Positions 40,285 to 51,670 of a DNA stretch of 64,000 nucleotides are shown in pieces. Position numbers and translations under genes: made by a program. The first letter of the stretch is position 1, and every line of letters starts with the position of its first letter. The stretch is from Clarkia xantiana subsp. parviflora (taxonomy: Eukaryota > Streptophyta > Magnoliopsida > Myrtales > Onagraceae): assembly GCA_036873135.1 (NCBI GenBank), contig JAPTYO010000015.1, forward strand, positions 8,287,683-8,351,682, read 5' to 3'. The notes beneath the pieces were generated by a model, which was not told the origin of the DNA, did no database searches, and saw only the letters and a program-made list of their open reading frames with translations.

Positions 40285-41394
40285 ATGAGCAAACAAGACA
40301 AGCAGCAGAAGAAGGCAGACTCATACGAATGGATAAAGAAGGTGACGTCTTTTTCCAAAGACGAGAGTTCATCTGAAGCTACAAATCAACTTTCAGCGAC
40401 CCCGTCAAAGGGTTCATCTACCTCCCATACTAGGACAAGTCCGGTGACCCCCCAACTGAAGGCAACTCGTCATGCCTTCAGGGATTCTGCCACCAAAAGG
40501 CAAATGTTATTCACTGCATTATTAAGCGGATCATTTAAGGTTCAGCTCGTTATATTAACAATAGATTATTATAACTGAATTTCCTCTGCTATTTGCCAGA
40601 TTGTTCAATGAAACTGAATGGTCCCCACTGCCGAAAGAAATGTGGGACGAAGTGTTAGGAAGGGTTGCCGAAACAGACCCTTCGTCGGTCGGTTCATTCG
40701 GCTGCTGGTATAACGCACAGAATCAATTATTATTTAACACTGATTTTGAAAGAAAAGCATTCATTATATATATTTATTCAGAGTTCAAGCATATTAGTGT
40801 GGTGCATGTTGTTTTCATTTATGCAGCGCTAGGGGTGCTGCTGTGGTCGCACGAAGATTATACCCACTGTTGTCTCTGAAACACCTTTTTGTAAGGGTTC
40901 CCAACATGCCTCCCAAGTTGCTGGGAAGCATTGAGAAAATGTGGGGAACATTTAACAACCCTGATGCTGGCATCATGATCGGGGTGCACAAAGGCCTGTA
41001 CCAAGGTAATGTCCAAGGAGGTGTTCTGTTGCTGAACAAGGTGTTTGTGATAAATGATGACCCACTCGCCGAGTATACTGCTAACATACTCGCGAGGATG
41101 AGGCTCTGCACACCTCCACCGTTGATGCATGCGTCTGATGTTTCACTAGAAATAGGAACAGAGCAGGAACAGGTGTTCTTAGAGACCCGAGCAACAGCCA
41201 TGAAAATGATAACTCTACACGCTTTACATCAACAAGGTTGGTTGGGCGACATGGGTTATTGTTCACGTGGCCCAACAGGAGGCCATTGGGATCACTCTAT
41301 CAGGCATCATCGATACATAACCTGTAGGTCTTGTTTGTACGATTTCGAGATGCATAGGGTATATGTAATGTTTCAGGACATAATTAATCCCTAG
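40285..41394 (+). CDS. F-box-like protein C (three exons, N-terminal extension)
   Basis: Exon 2 (40600-40707) and exon 3 (40827-41394) join in phase. Exon 2 has an F-box-like L-P-K-E-M-W-D-E-V-L-G-R-V-A. Exon 3 begins C-A-R-G-A-A and ends with C-R-S-C-L-Y-D-F-E-M-H-R-V-Y, matching the Cys-rich tails of proteins A and B. Exon 1 starts at 40285 and encodes a Ser/Lys-rich extension (S-K-Q-D-K-Q-Q-K-K-A). Its obvious donor (after ...G-S-F-K, about 40539) is out of phase with exon 2; a donor near 40506 would restore phase. Either that donor is used or exon 1 is damaged. Proteins A, B and C share an exon break soon after the F-box. Confidence 0.7.
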
Positions 41395-41454
41395 TAGTAC
41401 ACGTTTTTGAATCCCCCTTTCAGTGTTCAGTTAGTAAACATGAACTTATTTTGG

Positions 41455-41960
41455 ATTTGAAGTGCATTATGATTGTAGTACATACAAATTACTTAAAATA
41501 TTAAATGTACAAACAGTTCAAAACTAACTGCGGTTTACGGTTTATGGTATGGATAAGGTTTATTCTATAGTTGACGAGTGTTTATTTCGTTCAACTATAA
41601 CTAGTGGTTAAATCATTTACAATGCTGTGTATAATTTTATGGGTGTTGCTACAAACTGTGAAATTTTATGTGAAATTTCTATAGAAAGTGAAATAGGGTC
41701 CCACCAAGTACCGATACATTTGTTCATTTACTTTCTCTTTCTTACTTTCTATTGAAATTTTACAAGAAATTTCACATTTTAAAGATTTACTCTAATTTTA
41801 TTATGTCTGTTCTAATTGTTATGACGTGACTGTGAAGTAATTTGCCAGTTGCTGTGTATCTAATATTTGTATGCACAAGTTACTTCAATTATTTGACATA
41901 CAAATTAGTTAAAATCTGACTATGGTTTAAGGTTTAGGGTATGGTTAGTAGACTTGCAGA
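41455..41960 (+). repeat. decayed single relatives of the 237-bp satellite
   Basis: About 41455-41640 aligns by eye with a full 237-bp unit (tgcattatgat, acatacaaatta, ggtatggataaggttta, gagtgtttatt). A second part unit is at about 41870-41950. Between them lies a small inverted repeat (gtgaaattttatgtgaaatttctat against its complement), possibly a tiny MITE at about 41658-41780. Confidence 0.75.
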
Positions 41961-42310
41961 GCTAACTTCCCGATAGGGGTCACTTGTATCACAGCTGCAA
42001 CCCCGCATTAAATGCTACTGCGGGATAAAGATATGATTATTCATGTCTTATCAGGCCATAAATATATGTCATTCGAAGTCCAATTACAGAAAGTGAAATT
42101 CATAAAAAGTTGTATTTCAAATTAATGTTTCGTTTTAATGAATATGAAACAATGTATTATAATGAAGCTGAAACAATGTATTATAATGAGAGCAGTCCAA
42201 GAATGATACATCAGTTTGTACTATTAATTTGTTAACAGAGACTCACTTGTGGTTATTATAGTAGGTGCACTTAATAATTGACCAATACAATTATACAATA
42301 TTCCTTCGCA
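41960..42310 (+). repeat. internal segmental duplication, copy 2
   Basis: Matches 32660-33035 in order and orientation, with substitutions and small gaps. As in copy 1, it directly follows satellite-type sequence. Confidence 0.85.
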
Positions 42311-43653
42311 ATAAATATTTTCTTATAATAAACACATTATTTTATCCAAATAAATCGACATAAACTGTAGGGCTTGTGTGTACCATTTCGAGGGACACAA
42401 CATGTATGTACTTTTTGACAACTAAATTAATCCCTACTAGGTATTTAAAGATGACCCGTATATAATGAGAAATAACTAAACCCTAAACCCAAACCACTGA
42501 ACCCAAATGACTACACCGTATACCGAAAAACTTGCAAATTGACAACACATTAATGAGAGATTGTTGACATAAGTATCATAGATTAGAGATTAACAGTGGT
42601 TTTGTTAGTTCATCGCTGACTAAAATAAGGATCATACAAATTATTAGTTACACCGACTACAGTTGTATGACTGGACTATATTGAACTATACAAGGACTAA
42701 CTAATAACATCATGTGGATAAAATGTTAGTTACATTTTTAATGAATTACACCACATCCCACATGGTAGACTTAATACTGTCCACATAATAAAAAAACTAT
42801 ACCGTACCTTTGTCTGAGAACAAAAATCTACCGGATGAAATTAATGCTACATAGCTAAAAGTGAAGGCAAACACATTGGAGTGGACAGCCGTTTAACCAA
42901 GATTTTTGACATAAACATATGATTAAACTTGCATGCAGCACTCTAGCCGACGTGGTTGCAGCTGGGGAACGGTGATGTAATTGAAAGAGAAATAGACTAT
43001 GACTTTATGAATAATTTTTCTCAGACCAATCATAACAAAAATTATACAATTATAATATGGAATTCTATGTTTAACAGCTATGGAAATATATGTATTGAAT
43101 GAACTAATCAAATGTACTATATGTACTATATATACACGACAGTTATATTTATATAATAAAATTTTAATGGTTTTCACATATAAATAAGTATCTAAGGTTT
43201 CTTAAATATATACACTTGTGTATATGAGTGATGACCTTACAAATTAATACAATACATCAACTATTAAGTATATAGGTGACATTTACATTGATTTTATTAA
43301 GTACAATTGTTTCTTTATGGAATTTGTTTTTCTAATTTTACTTAACACAAAATATTTGTTCATTTTATTATGTGAATGTTTTTGCCAAACTATCATATTA
43401 TTAGCGGTCTAAAAACAAAAAGCACCAACTAGTGAATTCTTTAGTATATAATTAATTCTCCGACCCCTATAATGTACAGTGTACTGTTGAATATAGGCCA
43501 AGGGAAGATTAAACTATTACAAGAAGGGAACTGGCACAGCTAATCTTCATCGTCAATTCCAAACTTGTATCCTCGAACCCTTCATCTCCTCTCTATCTAG
43601 TATCTACCTTCAACTTTAAGGAAAATACCCTTTGATAATTGGTCGTCTCAACC
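42311..43653. other. AT-rich spacer upstream of the transposase gene
   Basis: No gene seen. The last few hundred bases should hold the transposase promoter. Confidence 0.5.
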
Positions 43654-46600
43654 ATGTCAGCCAACGATAAACAACCTGGAAACGGAGACTCTGAAGGTTA
43701 GCTCCAAACCCTTGTTTTCATGTACTTGTTTCCACCCTCAAGCATGTTTTAACTTGACAATGCTTCAGTACTGCGTGTTCATATAATTTTACCCCACTGA
43801 GTGTTCATACATTTTGACTACCTCGCCAACAAAAATAATTATACATTAGTATTGTCATCCTAAGTATACATTTTCTGCAGCATGGCCGTCTCAACAGAAG
43901 TTGACACCTAAACCCAGAATTTAATTTGAGGCTTTTTGATATTGTTCCTTTTTTTTGTTAAATTTTTTTTTTTTAAAAAATTTATGATATGTATACGTGG
44001 AGTCCCTAGTTAAAGGAATCTTATAAAATATTCATTCATAAAATTTCATTTTTAGTTGATAAATATAGTAAAAAATAACAGTAGTTCATTGAAGTTTTCT
44101 TGTTACATTGGTGAAACTGTTCACTATTTTTTTGAACTAACTTTGTTTTCGTATGACTGAATTCATAAAATCGTTGACTAACTTTAGATTCTAAAATTCA
44201 ATTCGACGAAAAATGCAATATAATTTTGTGCAGATTTTAATTTGTTCTGGAAAAGATATATAGCAAAAAATAAAAAAGATAAAACATGAAAATAATTGTT
44301 ACATACTGGAATCGACACCGTGACTACTTCCCAAAAAAACACAATCTCGTTCCACTGACATACAAATGCATCTGGTTATAATTACGACATATTTGTTAAA
44401 TGTTTATAACGTCCACCAAGTTAAAACGAGGCCTACAAAATTGTGAGGGCCAAAGCCCAGCCCTTGGTGGCTTGGGCCTTAAGCCGGGCCTCATTTTCTG
44501 GATGATAACTTGTATGTTCGATTTATTGCTTTGCTTGTGAGTTGTCCCAGACTATGTACTCGAGCTTTAAGTCGGATTCGTACACTGAACCTGACTGAGG
44601 TCCTGACACAATTGGTATGACTATAGGTTTGCAGTACGAGAACCCTATACATTTCGACGAGTTCTATGATCCGATTCCCCCAAGCAAGGAAGATGACCCG
44701 CCAAAATTCTTTGACTCACTTGATCATGTACTGTCGTGGTACACTGCATACGGTCAGGAATGTGGGTTTAGGGTAAGAAGGCACTATAGTCATAAAGACC
44801 CAAATGGAGCAGTAATTCAGTGTGTCTTTGCTTGCAACCGGGAGGGGAAACGTAGAGAGGTGTACAAAAATCGACCAGACCGCAAGAGACAAGCCACAAC
44901 AGAAACACGTGTCGGTTGTAAGGCAAGGCTATCATGTAAATTAGTACCAGTAAATATGAAGTGGTGTATCGACGCATTCCACAATGACCACAACCATGAA
45001 TTACTTCCGAATACTTACAGTCAGTTCATCTCCGGTTTTAACAAACGCGTTCCATCGGCTGACACTTCACTAACGGAGACAATGAAACAGGTAGGAATAC
45101 CCGCTACCAGAGTCTTCGATTTCCTAGCAGTTAGGGAGGGTGGATACGAGAAGTTGGGGTATAGGAAGCGGGATTTGTACAACTACCTAGATATGATACA
45201 GAAGAAACTGACTGGCCAGAATGATGCGGATCGGGCGTTAAGCTATATGTCCGGAAAGGAGGTCAGTGACCCTCAATTCTTCTACGCCATCGACTTGGAC
45301 GAACAACAGCAGCTATCCAGATTAATTTGGATGGATGGTGGATGGATGGTGGATGTAGGTCTGACTACGCATCTTTCGGCGATGTAGCTCTAATGGATGC
45401 AACCTACAAAACAAACATATATGGCCAACCCTTGATTGTAATCGGCGGCGTAAGCAACCACCACAATACGCTCATATTTGCCACCGGTCTTCTACATGAC
45501 GAAACAGAAGCCAGTTACATATGGTTTTTGCAAAAATTTCGTGAAGGTATGGGTAACTCTGCCCCAAAATGCCTGATAACAGACGGCGACACGTCAATGG
45601 CGTTGGCAATTCAGCAGGTCTTCCCTGAGACGAGACATCGATTGTGTGGATGGCACTTATCTAGGAACGCAGACAGCCATATAAAAATTCCAGGATTCCA
45701 AAAGGAGTTCCAACAGTTGGTGTATACCCCTATGACAGAAATGACTTTCGAAAATGAGTGGCTTAAATTTTTAGCTAAATACGGGATGGATGGAGAGGGG
45801 GGGTTGGGAGGTGGGGGGGGGGGGTTGGAGGACGGAGAGGGGGGGTTGGAGGAAGGAGAGGGGGGGTTGGAGGAAGGAGAGGGGGGGTTTGAGAAGGACC
45901 CGTTGAAGAAAGCAAAGAGGTGGCTGAGGGCCCAGTACCGTCGTCGCTCGAAATGGGCAGCAACTTTCTTTAGGGGAGTTTTCTGCGGTGAGGCTAGGAC
46001 GACGCAACGTATAGAAGGTCTCAATGCTAAATTCAAGAACCAGCTAGTCAGGGGGACATCGATGCGCCTGATAGTGTTGCTCAAGTATGCCGACATCCTG
46101 TTGCAAAAGTCAAGGCAGACAAACTTTGAATCCGAGTATACGGCAATATCGACACTAGTGCAGAGTTCTGTAACAGTCCTAAAACAAATTGAGAAGAATG
46201 CACGCAAGATTTACACTCCAGCTTCGATGGTCAGGATAGTCAAACTGATCGGACTGGTGGGTGCAACGATAGTCAACGGCCCGGTGAGATCAGAGACAAC
46301 CACCGTGTATACGGTCAAAGACTAAGACAACTTTTTTATAGGTGAATGGACGGTTCAATATTGTGAAGCCACGACCGAGCTCAATTGTGATTGCCTGTAT
46401 TTTGAGACTGTCGGCTTGCCTTGTGAACACTCGTTTGCAGTAATGAAATACGAGCATCTGCAGCAAATTCCCGACAATTTGGTGAACAATAGATGGACGA
46501 TGAGGCCAATCAATAGTCCAAGTATACCAACAGGCATTCCGTCCGAGGCCCCACGCAGCATACACTCTCACTACGCCTCGATTTTATCAGCAACAGTAGC

Positions 46601-47069
46601 AGCAGGTGATGATGCCACGTTTAAAAAGGCACTGCATGAATTGAACAATCTAGGCGACCTGCCCCGTCATACACCTCGACAGACTACAACATCGCCAAAG
46701 AAGACTGCTGAAAATCCCAGGAATTCAACTAAGAAACGAACTGCCAGGAAGAATAAATGTAGTCGTAAACGACCAGACAATAAGGATACAGGTAAAGAAG
46801 ATACTGGTCTGCGCTCTAATCATCTACCCAACAGAAATGAAGTTCCCCCTGATTACAACTATGATGATTTACCCACCCAAGAAGAAACTACAACTGATGT
46901 ACCTAACACCCAAGAAGAAACCACAACTGACATACCACCCAGCCAAGAAGACACAATTACTGATGTGCACAATATTTACGCCAGCCCTTATACTTCTGCT
47001 TGGTCGGTGAACAACAATCCAAATTTCTACTACCCATCGTTCAGTTTCCTCCGCTCTTATCGAAATTAA
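43654..47069 (+). pseudogene. FAR1/FHY3-type MULE transposase gene, two disabling lesions
   Basis: Exon 1 is 43654-43696 (M-S-A-N-D-K). A long exon starts at 44627. It encodes a FAR1-type DNA-binding domain (C-x(n)-C zinc-type residues ending H-N-H-E-L), then a MULE DDE core with L-M-D-A-T-Y-K-T-N (Asp near 45396), I-T-D-G-D (near 45580) and T-Q-R-I-E-G-L-N (Glu near 46010), and a SWIM finger C-D-C-L-Y-F-E...C-E-H near 46389-46430. A ggatggatggt repeat at about 45326-45357 shifts the frame inside W-M-D-G...S-D-Y-A-S-F. An in-frame TAA lies at 46324-46326. A G-rich minisatellite at 45785-45893 inserts an in-frame Gly/Glu tract. The tail (46620-47069) is Lys-rich, then has T-Q-E-E-T-T-T-D repeats. 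The element is probably no longer self-mobile. Confidence 0.88.
45785..45893 (+). repeat. G-rich minisatellite within the transposase coding region
   Basis: Repeats of ggagagggggggttggag with length variation, in frame, coding for E-G-G-L-E-E-G-type units. Runs of seven to ten G could form quadruplexes on this strand. The insertion lies between the DDE Asp residues and the Glu region. Confidence 0.9.
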
Positions 47070-47361
47070 CCAACTTGTAATTTCATATACTGCTCAACAC
47101 ACCGGGTGTATCAATCAGATTCCCGTTAACCTTGCAGATTATGTTACCTAAGAAAAACGTGTAAAATAGGTTCTAACACAGACAGCCAAACGAATATGCT
47201 GCAGTTTCCTAACAGCATGCGTATTTCTTAGCAAACACATGTTTTATCAGTCAACATGCTGACGGACACAATTGAAATTCATGTTGGACCTGTTATTTTA
47301 GGCAGCTGATTTATCATCACAACAAAAAATCCTGTAGGGGAGAAAAAACATTTATTTAACA

Positions 47362-47436
47362 TGCAGCTACCAAGGATTGAACCTAGGACGTATCACCCAT
47401 TAAGTAGCGTGCTACCACTAGGCTGAATTGAAAACT
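47362..47436 (-). repeat. tRNA-like (SINE-head or pseudo-tRNA) sequence
   Basis: Read on the reverse strand, agcctagtggt resembles a Pol III A box and ggttcaatcc a B box, at tRNA-like spacing, with a recognisable T-arm (cctaggttcaatccttgg). The acceptor stem does not pair well. It may be a tRNA-derived SINE head or a decayed tRNA. Confidence 0.45.
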
Positions 47437-47839
47437 TAGTCTAATATCGTATACATTTAATAAATACACAAATAATTGGTTTATAGTTGCTACGTTGGAT
47501 TGTCTATAATTTGGACCTTGCCGTCCATTACTCTCCATTCTGCAGAAAACCCTAGAAGACACATCAAGGAAACGGCGAAAGACAACAGCTCCATCGGCTT
47601 CGTCGCGTCGACTCAACTGTCTTTTGTTGCATCTCTAGGTAATATAATTGTTCTATGTTAGGTTACATTTTCAATATCATCATCTAATTGTCAATCGTCT
47701 TTGCACTTCATCGATTTTAGGCTACAATTACTGCAGTTGAATAAATCAAACTGTAATTCTTTTCGGAATTCATGTGTTTGTGTTAATTTTTTGTTAAATA
47801 GCTGATACTTCTACGATTCGATGTGTTTCAGATATAATA

Positions 47840-48415
47840 ATGGCTGATCTCGGTAAGTTCGACGGTAACAACTTGTCTTTCTTATTGGTTGTGGTTTTTT
47901 TTAAATTGATATGCCTTTACTAAACAAGCAGTTTAAAACGGGACTTGCAGATGAGCTTCAGATGTTGGATTATTTCCTGTCTCGAACTAATATTTCATTT
48001 CGAGTAAGAGTAGATGAGAGCACGAAAACAAAATTAGTAAGTGAATTCAACAATTCATCTTTTGATGTCATGGTACTGGCTCAGTGGATTGGATACTTGT
48101 TGTTGGTTTGATGATTCAATTAAATTGTACTTTAACTGAATTATGTAGCCTAACCCCAATGGGTTTATCCAAGCTGCACGTCTGGAAAACCGTCGAACGC
48201 TCCTTGTAATTGACCGGTCTGAGCTGGTAACGCCGATGCAGCTTGCTAAACGCTATATCACTAATTGCGAACCATCGGGTCCAAACCCATGGCGATACAG
48301 CATAAGGAATGGGTGGGCAGAATTTTACACCAGAGCTGGACTAAAGGAATCAGATGAGCTGACTGTTGTGTTTGCTGGTGAAGACATGGTGTTTGTGGCA
48401 GTGGAACGTTCCTAA
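47840..48415 (+). CDS. small B3-like domain protein (121 aa, three exons)
   Basis: Exons are 47840-47852, 47951-48036 and 48149-48415, GT-AG and in phase. The short leader M-A-D-L-D-E-L-Q-M-L-D-Y-F is followed by S-F-R-V-R-V-D-E, then N-P-W-R-Y-S-I-R-N-G-W-A-E-F-Y-T-R-A-G-L and E-S-D-E-L-T-V-V-F. The G-W-x-E-F-x(5)-G-L-x-x-x-D-E pattern is that of plant B3-type DNA-binding domains. It is the last complete gene before the right end of the giant MULE. If it binds DNA it could regulate host genes or the element itself; this is inference. The tiny first exon is the weakest part. Confidence 0.7.
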
Positions 48416-49051
48416 TAAAATCTACGGCGTTAAATGACACAACATTGGAGCCCAATGGGCGTGTATTATGACTTTTTTGGGGTTTACAAACTATTAGGGA
48501 TGTATGTTTCCCAATAAGTACGACTGAATGTTGCAATGGGTGTTCATCAAACTTATTTCCTGGTTTTCTTCTTAATGGGGATATATGTGTCCCCTTGTGT
48601 GGATGTTTAAAAAATGATTCATAAAAGGCAATAACGACTATAAAAGAGCCATCGAGGATATTGAATCCAGTAGTAATAATTCAGCAGGAGCACATTATGC
48701 TTATACATATCTATTAGCTAGAATCTGAATGCAAAGATTGTTAAAATAAAAATCATTCAATATTGCAGGAACCATGAATAAAACCATCAGAAGTTTGCCT
48801 TGTCTATTAAACTGCTCAGATCGACCAACTTGACACTCCTTTCCAATAACGCCTGTATGGCTGTCCCTTTTCCTGTTCTGAATTATCCCAAATATCCATC
48901 CCTTGTTTGTTCCAGAACCAGATGCACGTTCCCAAACGGATACATCAAAATCAGCTAGCTCAACGGCTTCTGGTGTCTGGTATTTACCAAGCATTACAGC
49001 TCGATAACACTCCTTGATACACATACCTCGATATGACTCCATCAAACAACT
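48416..49051. other. spacer with an unassigned reverse open frame
   Basis: A reverse open frame at 48701-49045 (114 codons) contains S-V-W-E-R-A-S-G-S-G-T-N-K-G-W-I-F-G but I do not recognise a family. It overlaps the transposase ghost at its 5' end. I cannot call it a gene. Confidence 0.35.
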
Positions 49052-49265
49052 ACCTAAACATGATACAGAAGAAATTGACTGGGCAGAATGATGCAGATCC
49101 AGCGTTAAGCTATATGTCCGGAAAGGAAGCCAATGAACAACTGTTCAGTTTCCTCCGCTCTTATCGAAATTAACCAACTTGTGATTTCACATACTGCTCA
49201 ACACACCTGCTGTATCATTCACATTCCCGTTAACCTTGCAGATTATTTTACATAACCAAAACGTG
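49052..49265 (+). pseudogene. ghost of a second, internally deleted transposase copy
   Basis: 49052-49135 matches 45178-45265 of the transposase gene (aactacctaaacatgatacag, then agctatatgtccggaaagga). The next bases match 47038-47165, the gene's C-terminus, stop and 3' flank (cagtttcctccgctcttatcg). About 1.77 kb is missing at the join, so this is a remnant of another element copy with most of the transposase removed. Confidence 0.85.
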
Positions 49266-49986
49266 TCCAACCAATTATCTCCTTCGCTGGAATTTTTATA
49301 GTCACTCAACCATAAATTGAATGAAACCTAAACTGATTGAAAAATCCTTTTGCACGAAACACAAATGTATGTATCTACACTTTCAAAAACTGTTTCTTGT
49401 TAAACAACATTCAATTCATCAGGATTGCATTAAAACAGAATGTAATGTTCGAAAATGAATGGCTATGGATGTATTGAACAGCAAATTAACACAATACAAC
49501 AGTAATAGATGTTCAATTCATCAGTATCACTATCCCCGTATCCATATACAACCAACAACACGTCTCATAAATATCAACAAACAGACAATTGAAGCTTCAT
49601 ACTGCAAGATGAAAACAAGCTTCAGAATGGACTTGTCTGGCCTGTGAAATGGAGCAACCACATTCAAATCCCTCCTTCGAGAACCGACCGCAGCGGAATG
49701 ATTCAGCAATGGAGGTAGGGAAGGAGGTAAGGGAAGGCGGGTGAAGAAGGATAAGGGGTAGCTCCGTCGAACTAGACTACAGACCCAAAACGTAACGTAT
49801 AGTAAACGGCAAGTTCAAACGTCTGTTAAAACTTCACATCCGGTCTGGATAAATCTTCGAACCGTGGTCTAATTCACTTAAGTGATGTGATATGATGTGA
49901 CAAGAACCACTAAACCGCATTTTTTCTCTTTTAAACGAAATTACAAGTTTGCCATTAAATACAGGCCTCTGATTGGTGGAAATTAG

Positions 49987-50022
49987 GCCGCATGAAACAG
50001 CGGCCGTTCCATAGTTTAGTCC
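49987..50022 (-). repeat. right terminal inverted repeat of giant MULE
   Basis: 36 bp, exact complement of 23324-23359. The target duplication caattcgac is at 50023-50031. Confidence 0.95.
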
Positions 50023-50031
50023 CAATTCGAC

Positions 50032-50596
50032 CGAACTGGATATCATCATCAAAACTAAATACACAACAAGGTCCTCCAAGTTTGGAAGCAAGACTAGCCA
50101 TTTCCATAATAAATATGCTGCTCTCTTACGTTTCCTTTGCCCCCCCTCATTGACACAAGATTATTCGCCATAACCGGACTCACTTATCTCTGCCTTTTCG
50201 TTTTTAGAGCAGCGAGAAATGATCCCTTAGCATTACTTGCCTCTTCCGATACAACATAGTTCTGGAATCTTCTGCTAGATCATCATCATGAGACTCGTTC
50301 CCACTGCTCAAAGTTTTCCTTGGCGAACTCTGATCCGTGGGTTGGTTGATCATCTGTAGTAGTAGTAGTGATAAGTCCGGATCCAATTAATGCAACAACA
50401 ACCATAACGTTCTCTTCAAGTTTACATGCCTAAATTCAAAAAGTCCACATTAAGGAAGCTCAAACCCATATTCTTGAAATATATATTTACAATATATATA
50501 TTTCTAAATATCTATATTTTTTAGTAGGAATATAACATTATAGATAGTTTCCTATATGTAGGGATGCTTTTCCTTATCTATATATAATATAATTTG
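50032..50596. other. right flank of the giant MULE, no assigned gene
   Basis: This is the sequence that adjoined the kinase-PP2C pseudogene before the insertion. A reverse open frame of 60 codons at 50204-50386, with an AG acceptor-like site before ATGATCAACC, could be a gene remnant; I do not recognise it. Confidence 0.4.
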
Positions 50597-51670
50597 AGTG
50601 GGTTTAACATATGGTTGACAAGTACTAAATTTAAGTGGTGATATGTACCAAAAAATCAATATAATTGGACCAACTCACCCATTATCTCACATACATGATG
50701 TGTATTTGTCCAACTAATCATCTCTAATAGCTTGGATGACCTCCAAGCACCCTCATTGCTCCATGGACTCCGTTTTATTCTTCATGAACGTTACAAAAGT
50801 TAAATATCTCTCATTGTTCTATAGTCATGCACATATATATTTGAAACTATGTAAGTTTTAGCAAAAAAAAAAAAAACACACACAATCTCATCAATTAATC
50901 ATTACATAATAGATTAAAAAAATTGCATATAATTTTGGTGAGTTTAATATATGGTTGAAGTAATAAATTTAAGTGGTAATATGTACAAAAAAAAAATTCA
51001 ATATAATTGGACCTAATTTGAGTGGGTTTAACATATGGTTGACAAGTACTAAATTTAAGTGATATGTACAAAAAAATCAATATAATTGGACCAACTCATC
51101 AATTATCTCTCATAGATGATGTGTATTTGTCCAACTAAGCATCTTTAATAGTTTGGATGACCTCCAAGCACCCTCATTGCTTCATAGAGTCCGTTTTATT
51201 CTTCATGAACGTTACAAAAGTTAAAGCTCTCTCATTGTTCTATTGCCATGCATATATATATTTGAAAATATGAAACTATGTAAATTTTAGAAAGAACAAA
51301 AAAAGCACAATTTCATCAATTAATCATTATATAATAGATTAAAAAAATTACATATAATTTTGGTGAGTTTAATATACGGTTGACAAGTAATAAACTTAAG
51401 TGGTAATATGTACACAAAAAAAAAACAATAATTGTACCAACTCATTCTTTATCTATGGTAGATAATGTGTATTTGTAAACCTAGGCATCTCTAATTGTGG
51501 ATGGCCTCTAAGCGTCATCTCCTCCATATAGTCCGTTTTTTTTCCATCATGAACGTTACAAACTTTAAAGCTCTCTCCTTATTCCATAACCTTACATATC
51601 AATAAATATATATGAAATATGAAACCATATAAATTTTAGAAAAAAAAAAACACAATCTCATCAATAAATC
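50597..51670 (+). repeat. three diverged direct repeats of about 340 bp
   Basis: Copies begin near 50597, 51020 and 51364, with a short partial copy at about 50937. Shared words include taatatggttgac-like starts, atgatgtgtatttgtccaact, gatgacctccaagcaccctc and cttcatgaacgttacaaa. The third copy is most diverged. No coding sequence is visible. Confidence 0.85.

Larger units (their letters stand above)
23324..50022. mobile_element. giant Mutator-like element (26.7 kb) with multi-gene cargo
   Basis: The first 36 bases (23324-23359, starting ggactaaactatggaac) are the exact reverse complement of the last 36 (49987-50022). The 9-mer caattcgac lies directly outside both ends (23315-23323 and 50023-50031). 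A 9-bp duplication is characteristic of Mutator-superfamily transposition, and the interior holds a FAR1-type MULE transposase gene. Cargo: Ulp1 protease, two GRF zinc-finger genes, three F-box-like genes, a B3-like gene and two satellite arrays. MULEs carrying Ulp1-like genes (Kaonashi type) are known in plants. The size, the short perfect ends and the combination of cargo are unusual. The transposase is damaged in this copy. Confidence 0.93.

Noticed and set aside
45611..46207. Reverse open frame of 198 codons
   Set aside because: Shadow of the transposase coding strand, including Pro-rich translation of the G-rich minisatellite.
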